This document shows, piece after piece, positions 29,963 to 40,094 of a DNA stretch of 64,000 nucleotides. The notes under the pieces were generated by a model. It did not search any database. It had not been told where the DNA came from and saw only the letters and a list, made by a program, of their open reading frames with translations. Source of the stretch: Brachybacterium sp. Z12 (lineage in GTDB: Bacteria > Actinomycetota > Actinomycetes > Actinomycetales > Dermabacteraceae); the NCBI RefSeq assembly GCF_014400405.1, contig NZ_CP060496.1, positions 1,612,001 to 1,676,000 on the forward strand, in the 5' to 3' direction. The translations under genes and the position numbers were made by a program. Each line of letters opens with the position of its first letter. Positions within the stretch are counted from its first letter, which is position 1.

Positions 29963-30300
29963 TGTCGGACGCCTTCGTCCCCGTCGCCGCCCTGGCTGAC
30001 CTCGCCCCCGGCGAGGCGATCGATGTCGCCATCGGCGACCTCGAGATCGCCCTGGTGCGCGACGAGGACGGCGGCGTCCACGCCCTCGAGGACCTCTGCT
30101 CGCACGATGAGATCGCGCTGAGCGATGGGGACGTCGAGGGGTGCACCATCGAATGCTGGAAGCACGGCAGCCAGTTCGACCTGGTCACAGGTCGTCCACT
30201 GCAGCTGCCGGCCGTCCTTCCCGTGCGGGTGTTCCCCGTGCGCATCGACGAGAGCAGCGGCGAGATCCTCGTGGATCCGACCGCGGCCCCCGCCACCTGA
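29962..30300 (+). CDS. Rieske-type [2Fe-2S] ferredoxin of the suf operon
   Basis: 112-residue ferredoxin with both Rieske half-motifs: CSH in LCSHDEIAL (about 47-49) and CWKHGSQFD (about 64-72), the Cys/His ligands of the cluster. It has no membrane segment, so it is the soluble dioxygenase-ferredoxin type. The position between sufD and sufC is standard in actinobacteria; its role in cluster assembly, perhaps electron supply, is inferred. The ATG overlaps the sufD stop by one base. Confidence 0.93.
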   Translation: MSDAFVPVAALADLAPGEAIDVAIGDLEIALVRDEDGGVHALEDLCSHDEIALSDGDVEGCTIECWKHGSQFDLVTGRPLQLPAVLPVRVFPVRIDESSGEILVDPTAAPAT

Positions 30301-30375
30301 ACCTTTCGGGCTCCGCCTGCGGCGCCCATCCGTCATTACGATTCCACCAGCACCCCTGGTCAAGGAGAGCCACAC

Positions 30376-31131
30376 ATGTCGATTCTGGAGATCAAGAACC
30401 TCCACGCCAACGTCGAGACCCCTGAGGGCACCAAGGAGATTCTCAAGGGCGTCGACCTCACCATCAAGTCGGGCGAGACCCACGCGATCATGGGCCCCAA
30501 CGGCTCGGGCAAGTCCACCCTGGCCTACGCGGTCGCCGGTCACCCCAAGTACGAGATCACCGCCGGCGAGGTCACCCTCGACGGTGAGGACGTGCTCGAG
30601 ATGAGCGTCGACGAGCGCGCCCGCGCCGGTCTCTTCCTCGCCATGCAGTACCCGGTCGAGGTCCCCGGCGTCACCGTCTCGAACTTCCTGCGCACCGCCA
30701 AGACCGCGATCGACGGCGAGGCTCCCTCGCTGCGCACCTGGGTCAAGGACGTCAAGGGCTCCATGGAGGGCCTGAAGATGGATCCCGTCTTCGCCGAGCG
30801 CAACGTCAACGAGGGCTTCTCCGGCGGCGAGAAGAAGCGCCACGAGATCCTCCAGATGCAGCTCCTCAAGCCCGGCATCGCCATCCTCGACGAGACCGAC
30901 TCCGGCCTCGACGTCGATGCGCTGCGCGTGGTCTCCGAGGGCATCAACCGCGCCAAGGAGGAGACCGAGGTGGGTGTCATGCTGATCACTCACTACACCC
31001 GCATCCTCCAGTACGTGAAGCCGGACTTCGTCCACGTCTTCGTGGACGGCCGGATCGCTGAGCAGGGCGGCCCGGAGCTGGCCGAGCGCCTCGAGGCCGA
31101 GGGCTACGACCGCTTCCTCGTCGGCGCCTGA
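30376..31131 (+). CDS. sufC: Fe-S cluster assembly ATPase SufC
   Basis: ABC-type ATPase of SufBCD, 251 residues, intact. Walker A GPNGSGKST (about 36-44), Q-loop in FLAMQYPVEVPGV, signature NEGFSGGEKKRHE (about 148-160), Walker B IAILDETDSGLD (about 170) and H-loop ITHYTR (about 206). AAGGAG lies about 11 nt before the ATG. A 75-bp gap after the Rieske gene contains TACGAT near 30338, a possible internal promoter. A hairpin just after the stop may reduce read-through to sufT. No sufS or sufU follows. Confidence 0.96.
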   Translation: MSILEIKNLHANVETPEGTKEILKGVDLTIKSGETHAIMGPNGSGKSTLAYAVAGHPKYEITAGEVTLDGEDVLEMSVDERARAGLFLAMQYPVEVPGVTVSNFLRTAKTAIDGEAPSLRTWVKDVKGSMEGLKMDPVFAERNVNEGFSGGEKKRHEILQMQLLKPGIAILDETDSGLDVDALRVVSEGINRAKEETEVGVMLITHYTRILQYVKPDFVHVFVDGRIAEQGGPELAERLEAEGYDRFLVGA

Positions 31132-31142
31132 CCTCACCCGTC

Positions 31143-31174
31143 GGATCGGCTCGGGAGTGATCCCGGGCCGGTCC
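31143..31174 (+). terminator. Hairpin between sufC and sufT
   Basis: 14-bp stem with two non-canonical pairs (GGATCGGCTCGGGA and TCCCGGGCCGGTCC), loop GTGA, 11 bp past the sufC stop. A second 7-bp hairpin GGGTCGC/GCGACCC at 31190-31207 follows. Confidence 0.5.
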
Positions 31175-31229
31175 GGCAGCACCCATCAGGGGTCGCGGAT
31201 GCGACCCATTTCCCCTTCGGGAGGATGCC

Positions 31230-31562
31230 ATGACCGAACAGACGACTCCCTCGTCGACCGTGAGCTCCGAGGACGTCATCGAGGCGATGAAGGACGTGAT
31301 CGACCCCGAGCTGGGGATCAACGTCGTCGATCTCGGCCTCGTCTACGGCGTCAACATCGAGGACGGCAACGCCGTGGTCGATATGACCCTCACCTCCGCC
31401 GCCTGCCCGCTGACGGACGTGCTCGAGGAGCAGACGTTCGCGGCGCTGGACGCCATCACCGAATCCCACCGCATCAACTGGGTGTGGATGCCGCCGTGGG
31501 GCATGGAGAAGATCACCGAGGACGGCCGCGAGCAGCTGCGCGCGATCGGCTTCAACCTGTGA
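31230..31562 (+). CDS. sufT: Metal-sulfur cluster assembly factor SufT (MIP18/DUF59 family)
   Basis: 110-residue helper for Fe-S protein maturation. DUF59 features are VIDPELGINVVDLGLVYGV (about 28-46), DMTLTSAACPLTD with the conserved Cys (about 58) and VWMPPWGMEKITEDGREQLRAIGF. GGGAGG lies about 6 nt before the ATG. Usually the last gene of the actinobacterial suf operon, normally after sufS and sufU, both missing here. Strong bidirectional terminator after it. Confidence 0.93.
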   Translation: MTEQTTPSSTVSSEDVIEAMKDVIDPELGINVVDLGLVYGVNIEDGNAVVDMTLTSAACPLTDVLEEQTFAALDAITESHRINWVWMPPWGMEKITEDGREQLRAIGFNL

Positions 31563-31590
31563 GCTGAGCTCCAGGCGCGCACCGCGCCTC

Positions 31591-31654
31591 ACGAAGAAGG
31601 TCCCCGCGGGACCGATGCGAGTGACTGCATCGGGCCTGCGGGGACCTTCTTCGT
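31591..31654. terminator. Very strong bidirectional terminator between sufT and ald
   Basis: Outer perfect 17-bp stem (ACGAAGAAGGTCCCCGC and its complement) and inner perfect 7-bp stem CCGATGC/GCATCGG. The GAAGAAGG/CCTTCTTC part provides a U-rich side for both directions. Confidence 0.9.
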
Positions 31655-31678
31655 CAGTGGGGGCCCGAGACGGAACCG

Positions 31679-32793
31679 TCAGCGCAGGGCGGTCTCGACG
31701 GCGGTGACCTCGAGACCATGGGCTTCGCCGGTGCCGTCGTGGGTCAGCATCCCCGCGTGGGTGTGCAGCCCCTTGGCGAGCGCGGAGTCGGAGCGAAGCG
31801 CCTCACGCCAGCCCGCCCCGGCGATCTTCAGGATGTAGGGCAGGGTGGAGTTGTTCAGGGCGGCGGTCGCGGTGACCGGCACGGAGCCCGGCATGTTCGC
31901 CACGCAGTAGTAGATGGTGTCGTGGACCCGGAAGATCGGGTCGTCGTGCGTGGTGGGGCGGGAATGCTCGAAGCACCCGCCTTGGTCGATCGCCACGTCC
32001 ACCAGCACGGAACCGGGCTTCATCGCCGCCACCATCTCGTCCGTCACGAGCTTCGGCGCCTTCTTTCCCGGGATCAGCACGGAGCCGACGACAACGTCGG
32101 CTCGGGCGACCTGCTCCGCGAGGTCCAGCGAGGTCGAGTAGCGGGTGCGGATGTCGCCGTGGTGCATCGCAGCGATCTGCCCGAGGCGGTCCACGTCGAG
32201 ATCCATGACAGTGACGTCGGCATGCATCCCCAGCGCCATCACCGCAGCCTGCTCACCGACCATGCCGCCGCCGACGACCAGCACGTTGGCCTCGGTGGTG
32301 CCGGGGATCCCGCCCATCAGCACACCCGAGCCCCGAGCGGGGCCATCAGGTGATAGGCGCCGACCTGCGCCGCGAGCCGACCGGCGATCATGCTCATGGG
32401 AGCGAGCAGGGGCAGGGAGCGGTCCGCGCGCTGCACCGTCTCATAGGCGATCGAGGTGGCGCCCGAGGCCAGCAGCGCCTCGGTGAGGTCCTTGTCGGCT
32501 GCGAGATGGAGATAGGTGAACAGCACCTGGCCCTTGCGCAGGCGGCCGTGCTCTTCCGGGAGCGGCTCCTTCACCTTGATGATCATCTCGGCCTGCTCCC
32601 AGACCTCGTCGGCTGTCTCCAGGATCGTCGCGCCGGCTGCGAGGTAATCTTCATCGCTGACGCGCGAGCCGATACCGGCACCGGCCTCGACCACGACCTC
32701 GTGGCCACGCGCCACCAGCTCGTGGACGCCGGCTGCGCCGAGCCCCACGCGGTTCTCGTTGTTCTTGATCTCCCGGGGTACCCCGATCCGCAT
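31679..32793 (-). CDS. ald: Alanine dehydrogenase; one frameshift
   Basis: NAD-dependent interconversion of L-alanine with pyruvate and ammonia. Reconstructed 371 residues, exactly the usual length. Motifs are [43 protein letters not shown] with catalytic Lys and His, the Rossmann [35 protein letters not shown] and the [11 protein letters not shown] signature. The frame breaks at 32333-32336 (GGGG on the gene strand, one G short) between MAPLG and [16 protein letters not shown] lies 6-7 nt before the ATG. Convergent with sufT across a strong terminator. Confidence 0.95.
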
Positions 32794-32926
32794 GTCGCGC
32801 CTCTCTGCTGCGTTCCTCGGCCTCGATCCGGGCCGCTCGGGCCAGCATGTCACCTCCGCGGGCGGAGGCGCTGTGGAACACGGCACCGTGGGCGGTATTC
32901 ACGAGCCCGTCGGAGCGCCACGGCCC

Positions 32927-32932
32927 TAGACT
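32927..32932 (+). promoter_or_regulatory. Possible -10 for the ABC-F gene
   Basis: TAGACT about 72 bp before the GTG start, within the 211-bp divergent ald/ABC-F gap. No recognisable -35. Confidence 0.35.
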
Positions 32933-33004
32933 CGACCCGGCTCTGTGCGACCTCGTTTGACCGCCGCGCACCGAGCGACCCCTCTCGAACAGGAGCATCA
33001 TCCC

Positions 33005-34608
33005 GTGATCACCGTGCACGACCTCGCCATCCGCGTCGGCGCCCGGCTGCTCATGAGCGACGTCTCCTTCCAGATCACTGCCGGCGACAGGGTGGGGCTG
33101 GTGGGCCGCAACGGTGCCGGCAAGACGACCCTCACCAAGGTGCTCTCGGGAACGCTGGACCCCTCCGAGGGCAGCGTCGAGGTCACCGGCGAGCTCGGCT
33201 ACCTGCCCCAGGACACCCACAGCGGCGAGGACACCGAACCGGTGCTCTCCCGCATCCTCTCCGCCCGCGGGCTCGACGGGATCTTCAAGAAGCTGCGCCG
33301 CGCCGAGGAGGAGATGGGGGACATGAGCCTCACCGAGGCGCGCCGTGAGAAGGCCATGAACCGCTACCCGCGGATCGAGGCCGAGCTCGATGCGGCGGGC
33401 GGCTATGCGGCCGAGGCCGAGGCCAAGCGGATGTCCGCGAACCTGGGCCTGCCCAACCGTCTGCTCGAGCAGGAGCTGGGCACCCTCTCGGGAGGCCAGC
33501 GTCGCCGCGTGGAGCTGGCGCGCATCCTGTTCTCCCAGGCGTCCACGATGATCCTGGACGAGCCCACGAACCACCTCGACCATGACTCGATCGTCTGGCT
33601 GCGCGATTACCTCATGACCTACCGCGGCGGGCTGATCATCATCAGCCACGACGTGGAGCTGGTCGAGCACGTCGTGAACAAGGTGTTCTACCTCGATGCC
33701 AACCGAGCCTCGATCGACATGTACAACATGGGCTGGAAGCTGTATCAGCGCCAGCGCGAGGATGACGAGAAGCGTCGCAAGCGCGAGTGGTCGAACGCCG
33801 AGAAGAAGGCCACCCAGCTCACCGCCCAGGCCGAGAAGATGCGTGCCAAGGCCACCAAGGCAGTCGCCGCGCAGAACATGCTCAAGCGTGCCGAGCGGAT
33901 GCTCGACGGGGTCGAGGGGAGCGGCAGCAGGACCGCGTCGCCTCGCTGCGCTTCCCCAAGCCCGCCCCGTGCGGCAAGACACCGCTGATGGCGGAGGATC
34001 TCTCGAAGTCCTATGGCAGCCTCGAGATCTTCACCAGCGTGGATCTCGCGATCGATCGCGGCTCGAAGGTCGTCATCATCGGGCTCAACGGTGCCGGTAA
34101 GACCACTCTGCTGCGGATCCTCGCCGGAGTCGATGAGCCGGACACCGGCGGGCTGCTCCCCGGGCATGGTCTGCGGATCGGCTACTACGCGCAGGAGCAC
34201 GAGACTCTCGATCTGGACCGCACGGTGCTCCAGAACATGATGACCGCTGCCTATGAGCTGGCCGAGGTCGAGGCCCGCAAGATCCTCGGCTCCTTCCTCT
34301 TCACCGGGGACGATGTCCACAAGCCGACTCGGGTGCTCTCCGGCGGTGAGAAGACCCGTCTCGCGCTCGCGACCCTCGTCGTCTCCAGCGCGAACGTGCT
34401 GCTGCTGGACGAGCCGACGAACAACCTCGACCCCGCCAGCCGCGAGGAGATCCTCGGGGCCCTCGCCGCCTTCGAGGGCGCCGTCGTGCTGGTCTCGCAC
34501 GATCCCGGCGCCGTGGCGGCGCTGAACCCCGAGCGGGTGCTGATGATGCCCGACGCGGTCGAGGACCTGTGGAACGCCGAGTACCAGGAGCTCATCGAGC
34601 TGGCCTGA
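33005..34608 (+). CDS. ABC-F family ATPase; one frameshift
   Basis: Soluble tandem ATPase without membrane domain, reconstructed 534 residues. Domain 1: Walker A GRNGAGKTT (about 36), signature LSGGQRRRV, Walker B MILDEPTNHLD. A basic charged linker follows (about 245-300, the ABC-F interdomain region). Domain 2: Walker A GLNGAGKTT, signature LSGGEKTRLAL, LLLDEPTNNLD. The family acts on ribosomes as translation factors or antibiotic-protection proteins; which one cannot be told. The frame breaks at 33916-33919 (GGGG, one G short) in the linker. The GTG start has AGGAGC about 8 nt upstream. Confidence 0.92.
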
Positions 34609-34707
34609 GCTGGGCACGACGCGCCGGACCGCGTCAGGGCTCCGCACATCCAGCGGGAATCCGCTGTACTCTCCAGCACATACTGAACAAGCTGTGAGGA
34701 GTTCTCA

Positions 34708-35325
34708 GTGTTCGTCCTTTCCCTGTCCGGCCGTCCCGGCCATGGTCGCGACGGGAGCGATCCCGTCCCCGCACTGCTCTCCGCCCTGGAGGGCCTGGAC
34801 CTGCTGCTGCCGCCTGAGCGCACCATGGGGCCGGAGGCCCTCGTGCTGGCCGGCCGCGCCGAGGTCGCGCTCGAGGTGCTGCTGCGTGCGGCAGAGATCG
34901 GTGACCTGGCCGTGGGGCTCGGCGTCGGCGCTGTGACCCGGCCTCTCCCCGGTGTCGTCCGCGAGATCTCCGGACCCGCGGTGGAGGCCGCCGCCGCGGC
35001 CCAGCGAGCCGCCGCGACGACCTCCCAGGTCCCGCTGGCCGTGCGTGCCGCCGACGAACGCCACCGCGACACCGCCGCCGATGCGGAGGCTGTGCTCCGC
35101 CTGGTGGGCTGGATGGTCCGTCGCCGCAACCGCGGGCAGTGGGAGACGGTCAGGGCATTGCGGCAGGACCCCGGCGCCACACAGACCCAGCTCGCGCAGC
35201 AGCTCGGGGTGACCCAGCAGACGGTCTCGCGCGCGATGAAGACCAGCGGCTGGCGCGAGGAGAGCGCCGCGCACCCGCTGGCCGTGCGCCTGCTCAGCAT
35301 GATCGACCTCACGTCGGTCCGCTGA
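34708..35325 (+). CDS. Helix-turn-helix protein with a SatD-like N-terminal domain
   Basis: 205 residues. The N-terminal part has the look of SatD-family proteins, including GLGVGAVTRPLP and ISGPAVEAAAAAQRAA, but lacks a clear N-terminal GD motif. The C-terminal part ends in a MarR-like helix-turn-helix (ATQTQLAQQLGVTQQTVSRAMKT, about 162-184). It could be a DNA-binding regulator; no target is suggested by context. GTG start with GAGGAG 7 nt upstream; TACTCT (34667-34672) is a plausible -10. It lies between the ABC-F gene and efp, and its family assignment is tentative. Confidence 0.6.
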   Translation: MFVLSLSGRPGHGRDGSDPVPALLSALEGLDLLLPPERTMGPEALVLAGRAEVALEVLLRAAEIGDLAVGLGVGAVTRPLPGVVREISGPAVEAAAAAQRAAATTSQVPLAVRAADERHRDTAADAEAVLRLVGWMVRRRNRGQWETVRALRQDPGATQTQLAQQLGVTQQTVSRAMKTSGWREESAAHPLAVRLLSMIDLTSVR

Positions 35326-35363
35326 GACCCCGTCCCCGGCCTGGCGCGGGCGTGCCTGCGCGC

Positions 35364-35369
35364 TATCCT
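35364..35369 (+). promoter_or_regulatory. Possible -10 for efp
   Basis: TATCCT about 31 bp upstream of the efp ATG; -35 not clear. Confidence 0.35.
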
Positions 35370-35400
35370 GGGCACGCCCAGACGACTACCGAGGAGACCC

Positions 35401-35961
35401 ATGGCGACGACGAATGATCTGAAGAACGGGATGGTCCTGGTGCTGGACCAGCAGCTCTGGAGCGTGGTCGAGTTCCAGCACGTCAAGCCCGGCAAGGGCC
35501 CCGCCTTCGTGCGCACCAAGCTGAAGAACATCATGTCCGGCAAGGGCGTCGACAAGACCTTCAACGCCGGCCTCAAGGTCGAGACCGCGACGGTCGACCG
35601 CCGTGACATGCAGTTCTCGTATCTCGACGGCGACATGTACGTGTTCATGGACACCTCGAACTGGGAGCAGACCAGCCTCACCGAGCAGATCGTCGGGGAC
35701 GCCAAGGGCTTCATGCTCGAGGGCCAGGACGTGGTCATCGCGTTCCACGAGGGCGAGGCGCTCTTCGTCGAGATGCCGGCCTCTGTGACGCTCGAGATCG
35801 AGTTCACCGAGCCGGGTCTCCAGGGTGATCGCTCCAGCGGTGGCACCAAGCCCGCACGCCTCGAGACCGGTCGCGAGATCCAGGTCCCGCTGTTCCTGAA
35901 CCAGGGCGACAAGGTCAAGGTCGACACGCGCAGCGGCGACTACATCGAGCGCGTCAAGTGA
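35401..35961 (+). CDS. efp: Elongation factor P
   Basis: Relieves ribosome stalling at proline stretches; cytoplasmic, 186 residues, three beta-barrel domains. The tip loop reads [13 protein letters not shown] with the conserved Lys (about 33) that some bacteria modify. Later signatures are [12 protein letters not shown] (about 78) and the C-terminal [50 protein letters not shown] precedes the ATG. The stop overlaps the nusB GTG (GTGA). A strong GC hairpin begins 25 nt past the stop. Confidence 0.97.
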   Translation: MATTNDLKNGMVLVLDQQLWSVVEFQHVKPGKGPAFVRTKLKNIMSGKGVDKTFNAGLKVETATVDRRDMQFSYLDGDMYVFMDTSNWEQTSLTEQIVGDAKGFMLEGQDVVIAFHEGEALFVEMPASVTLEIEFTEPGLQGDRSSGGTKPARLETGREIQVPLFLNQGDKVKVDTRSGDYIERVK

Positions 35962-36503
35962 CCTCAGGCTCTGCGCAGGGAAGCTCCGGGGGCCCGGCAG
36001 GACGCCGGGCCCCCGGGCTGCCTCACCCCACCCGCGAGGGTGCGGAGGTCGAGTTCGAGCGCACCATCCCGGCCCCTGCCGACCGGCTCCACGGACGCTC
36101 GCGCGACCGGATCCGTGCGATCGACGTGCTGTTCGAGGCCGATGCCAAGCAGGCCGACGTGCTCGACGTGCTCGCACAGCGTCTGAAGCGCACTGCTGCG
36201 CAGACCCCGCTGCCGCTGCGCGCCCGCGAGCTGGTCGAGCTGTACGCGCCGCATGCGATCGACATCGACGAGGACCTCGCCACCCATTCCCGGGACTGGC
36301 CGCTGCACCGGATGCCCGCGGTGGATCGCGCGATCCTGCGCCTGGGCAGCGCAGAGGCGCTCCACGGTGCGGACGAGACCGGGCGCGGAGCGATCATCGG
36401 CGAATACACGAAGATCGCCGAGGTGCTCTCCACCGACGACTCGCCGCGGTTCGTCAACGGCCTGCTGCAGCGCCTGGTCGACATGCGCGGCCTGCTCTCC
36501 TGA
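35958..36503 (+). CDS. nusB: Transcription antitermination factor NusB
   Basis: RNA-binding protein that with NusE/S10 promotes rRNA antitermination. 181 residues from GTG 35958. The fold starts at [16 protein letters not shown] (about 47-62) and includes [23 protein letters not shown] and [28 protein letters not shown]. The first ~45 residues are an unusual extension; part of it is encoded by a perfect 13-bp GC hairpin. No other in-frame start lies between the hairpin and the conserved domain, so GTG 35958, overlapping the efp stop, is kept with some doubt. Confidence 0.93.
   Translation: MTSGSAQGSSGGPAGRRAPGLPHPTREGAEVEFERTIPAPADRLHGRSRDRIRAIDVLFEADAKQADVLDVLAQRLKRTAAQTPLPLRARELVELYAPHAIDIDEDLATHSRDWPLHRMPAVDRAILRLGSAEALHGADETGRGAIIGEYTKIAEVLSTDDSPRFVNGLLQRLVDMRGLLS
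35986..36016 (+). terminator. 13-bp perfect GC hairpin at the efp/nusB junction
   Basis: CCGGGGGCCCGGC pairs with its exact complement around AGGAC. It starts 25 nt after the efp stop but lies inside the annotated start of nusB, so it may act as an efp terminator/attenuator limiting nusB expression. There is no U tract. Confidence 0.5.
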
Positions 36504-36524
36504 GAGCTCGCGCCGTGACCTGCT

Positions 36525-36554
36525 GCGGGCAGGACGCGGCGCTCCTGCCCCCGC
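36525..36554 (+). terminator. Terminator of efp-nusB
   Basis: GGGCAGGA (36527-36534) pairs with TCCTGCCC (36543-36550), extended by an outer GC/CGC with a small bulge; 22 bp past the nusB stop. Confidence 0.55.
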
Positions 36555-36600
36555 ATGGTCCGAGGGGCGGTCACCCGGCCGCTGCCCGGGATCGGCACCC

Positions 36601-36606
36601 TAGACT
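36601..36606 (+). promoter_or_regulatory. -10 of the pyr operon promoter
   Basis: TAGACT, giving a predicted start near 36613 and a leader of about 64 nt that carries the PyrR-binding loop. No strong -35. Confidence 0.45.
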
Positions 36607-36643
36607 CGGCATCGCTCGCTCGAGCACCCCCGCCCTTTAACGA

Positions 36644-36661
36644 CACGTCCTGAGAGGCGTG
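36644..36661 (+). promoter_or_regulatory. PyrR-binding RNA loop in the pyrR leader
   Basis: Stem CACG/CGTG closes the loop TCCTGAGAGG, which matches the PyrR-binding consensus UCCnGAGAGG known from pyr leaders. It ends immediately before the ribosome-binding site (GAAGGGAG, 36662-36669) of pyrR. As in mycobacteria, UMP-bound PyrR would block translation initiation by covering this site. There is no obvious antiterminator/terminator pair, which favours translational control over attenuation. Confidence 0.75.
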
Positions 36662-36676
36662 GAAGGGAGACCACAG

Positions 36677-38262
<1,586 letters not shown>

Positions 38263-38273
<11 letters not shown>

Positions 38274-39603
38274 GAACGGCATGACGACCGGCACCGCCGG
38301 CGTGAACCACGCGCCCCTGCTGATCCGGGGCGGTCGCCCCTACGGCGAAGAGGTCCAGGACATCCTCCTGGCCGACGGACGCATCGAGGCCGTCGGCACC
38401 GACCTCGAGGCGCCCGACGGCGTGGAGATCATCGAGGCGGAGGGCTGCATCGTGCTGCCCGGCCTGGTGGACCTCCACACCCACCTGCGCGAGCCCGGCG
38501 GTGAGGAGGCCGAGACCGTCGAGTCCGGGACCCGGGCCGCCGCCCGCGGCGGATTCACCGCCGTGCACGCCATGGCCAACACCACCCCCGTCGCCGACAC
38601 CGCCGGCGTCGTCGAGCAGGTCGCGCGGCGCGGGGACAGCGCCGGCTGGTGCGCGGTCAGGCCGGTGGGCGCCGTGACCGTGGGCCTGGCGGGGGAGCGG
38701 CTCGCCGAGCTCGACGCCATGGCCAATTCGCGCGCGAAGGTCCGAGTGTTCAGCGACGACGGAAAATGCGTCGACGATCCGGTGCTGATGCGTCGCGCGC
38801 TCGAGTACGTGAAGTCCTTCGACGGCGTCATCGCTCAGCACGCGCAGGACCCGCGGCTCACCGAAGGCGCCCAGATGCACGAGGGCGTCGTCTCCGCGGA
38901 GCTGGGCCTGACCGGCTGGCCGGCCGTCGCCGAGGAATCGATCATCGCGCGTGATGTGCTGCTGGCCCAGCACGTCGGATCGCGCCTGCACGTGTGCCAC
39001 CTGTCCACCGCCGGCAGCGTCGACATCATCCGCTGGGCGAAGCAGCGAGGTATCGCCGTGACCGCCGAGGTGACGCCCCACCACCTGCTGCTGACCGATG
39101 AGAACGTGCGCCAGTTCGACGCGGTCTTCAAGGTCAACCCGCCGCTGCGGACGGCCGCGGACGTCGACGCAGTCCGGGAAGGCCTCGCCGACGGCACCAT
39201 CGACATCGTCGCGACCGACCACGCGCCGCATCCGCGGGACGCCAAGGATCGCGAATGGGACCAGGCCGCGATGGGCATGACCGGACTGGAGACGGCACTG
39301 TCGCTGGTGCAGCTGACCATGGTCGACGAGGGACGCCTCAGCTGGCGTGACGTCGCCCGGGTGCTCTCCGAGAAGCCAGCGGAGATCGGCCGTGACGAGG
39401 ACCAGGGCCGACCGCTCGAGCCCGGTTCCCCCGCCCACCTCCTGGTCTGGGACCCTCATCCGGTGCGGGTGGCCGACCCCGCCGAGCACGCCTCCCTCAG
39501 CCGCAACTCCCCGTTCGCCGGGCTCGAGCTGCCCGGCAGCAATCGCCTCACCGTGCTGGGCGGACGACCGACGGTGCGCGAGGGCCAGGTGGTGGAGCGA
39601 TGA
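38263..39603 (+). CDS. pyrC: Dihydroorotase
   Basis: Zinc amidohydrolase closing carbamoyl aspartate to dihydroorotate; type I, 446 residues, intact. Metal-binding [10 protein letters not shown] (about 70), [43 protein letters not shown] and the catalytic [12 protein letters not shown] (about 320). The GTG start at 38263 has GGGAGG about 7 nt upstream; ATG 38281 is the alternative. Its stop overlaps the next gene (ATGA). Confidence 0.96.
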
Positions 39604-40094
39604 GCGGACAGCTGATCCCCGTCCTGTTGCTGGCCGCGCTGTTCGTGCTGATCCTGGCCGCCATGGCCTGGGGGTGGCGTCGCCGAGGCCGCTCCCAGCA
39701 GCACCTGCCAGCGCCGCTGGACTCCTCTCTCGAGGAGCTCGGCGAGGGCATCGACCACGGGCCCGTGGACGCCGTCTACGTCGACACCGTGCTCGCCGAG
39801 CAGCCCCTCGAACGGATCGTCGCCCACAGCCTCGGTCAGCGCGCGAACGCGGCCGTGACCCTCGGCGACGGCGGCTCCTGGCGCCTTGAACGCGAGGGCC
39901 CCGCAGATCTCACCATCCCCGGCTCGGCCGTCTCGGAGATCACCTCCGGGCCCGGCATGGCCGGCAAGTTCATCGGAGGCGACGGCCTCCTGATCATCCG
40001 CTGGCGCTTGGGCGACCAGCTCCTCGACACCGGACTGCGCCTCGCCCGGCGCGCCGACCACGACCTCCTGCTCTCCCGGAAGGAGCACGCATGA
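39600..40094 (+). CDS. PH-like domain membrane protein of the pyr operon
   Basis: 164 residues: one N-terminal transmembrane helix (about 5-27) followed by a basic WRRRGR and a small cytoplasmic beta-rich domain (about 55-160) with SGPGMAGKFIGGDGLLIIRWRLGDQLLDTGLRL. This family occurs between pyrC and carA in many actinobacteria. Function unknown; the conserved position suggests a link to pyrimidine or carbamoyl-phosphate metabolism, which is inference. It overlaps pyrC and carA by four bases each, so it is translated with them. Confidence 0.85.
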   Translation: MSGQLIPVLLLAALFVLILAAMAWGWRRRGRSQQHLPAPLDSSLEELGEGIDHGPVDAVYVDTVLAEQPLERIVAHSLGQRANAAVTLGDGGSWRLEREGPADLTIPGSAVSEITSGPGMAGKFIGGDGLLIIRWRLGDQLLDTGLRLARRADHDLLLSRKEHA

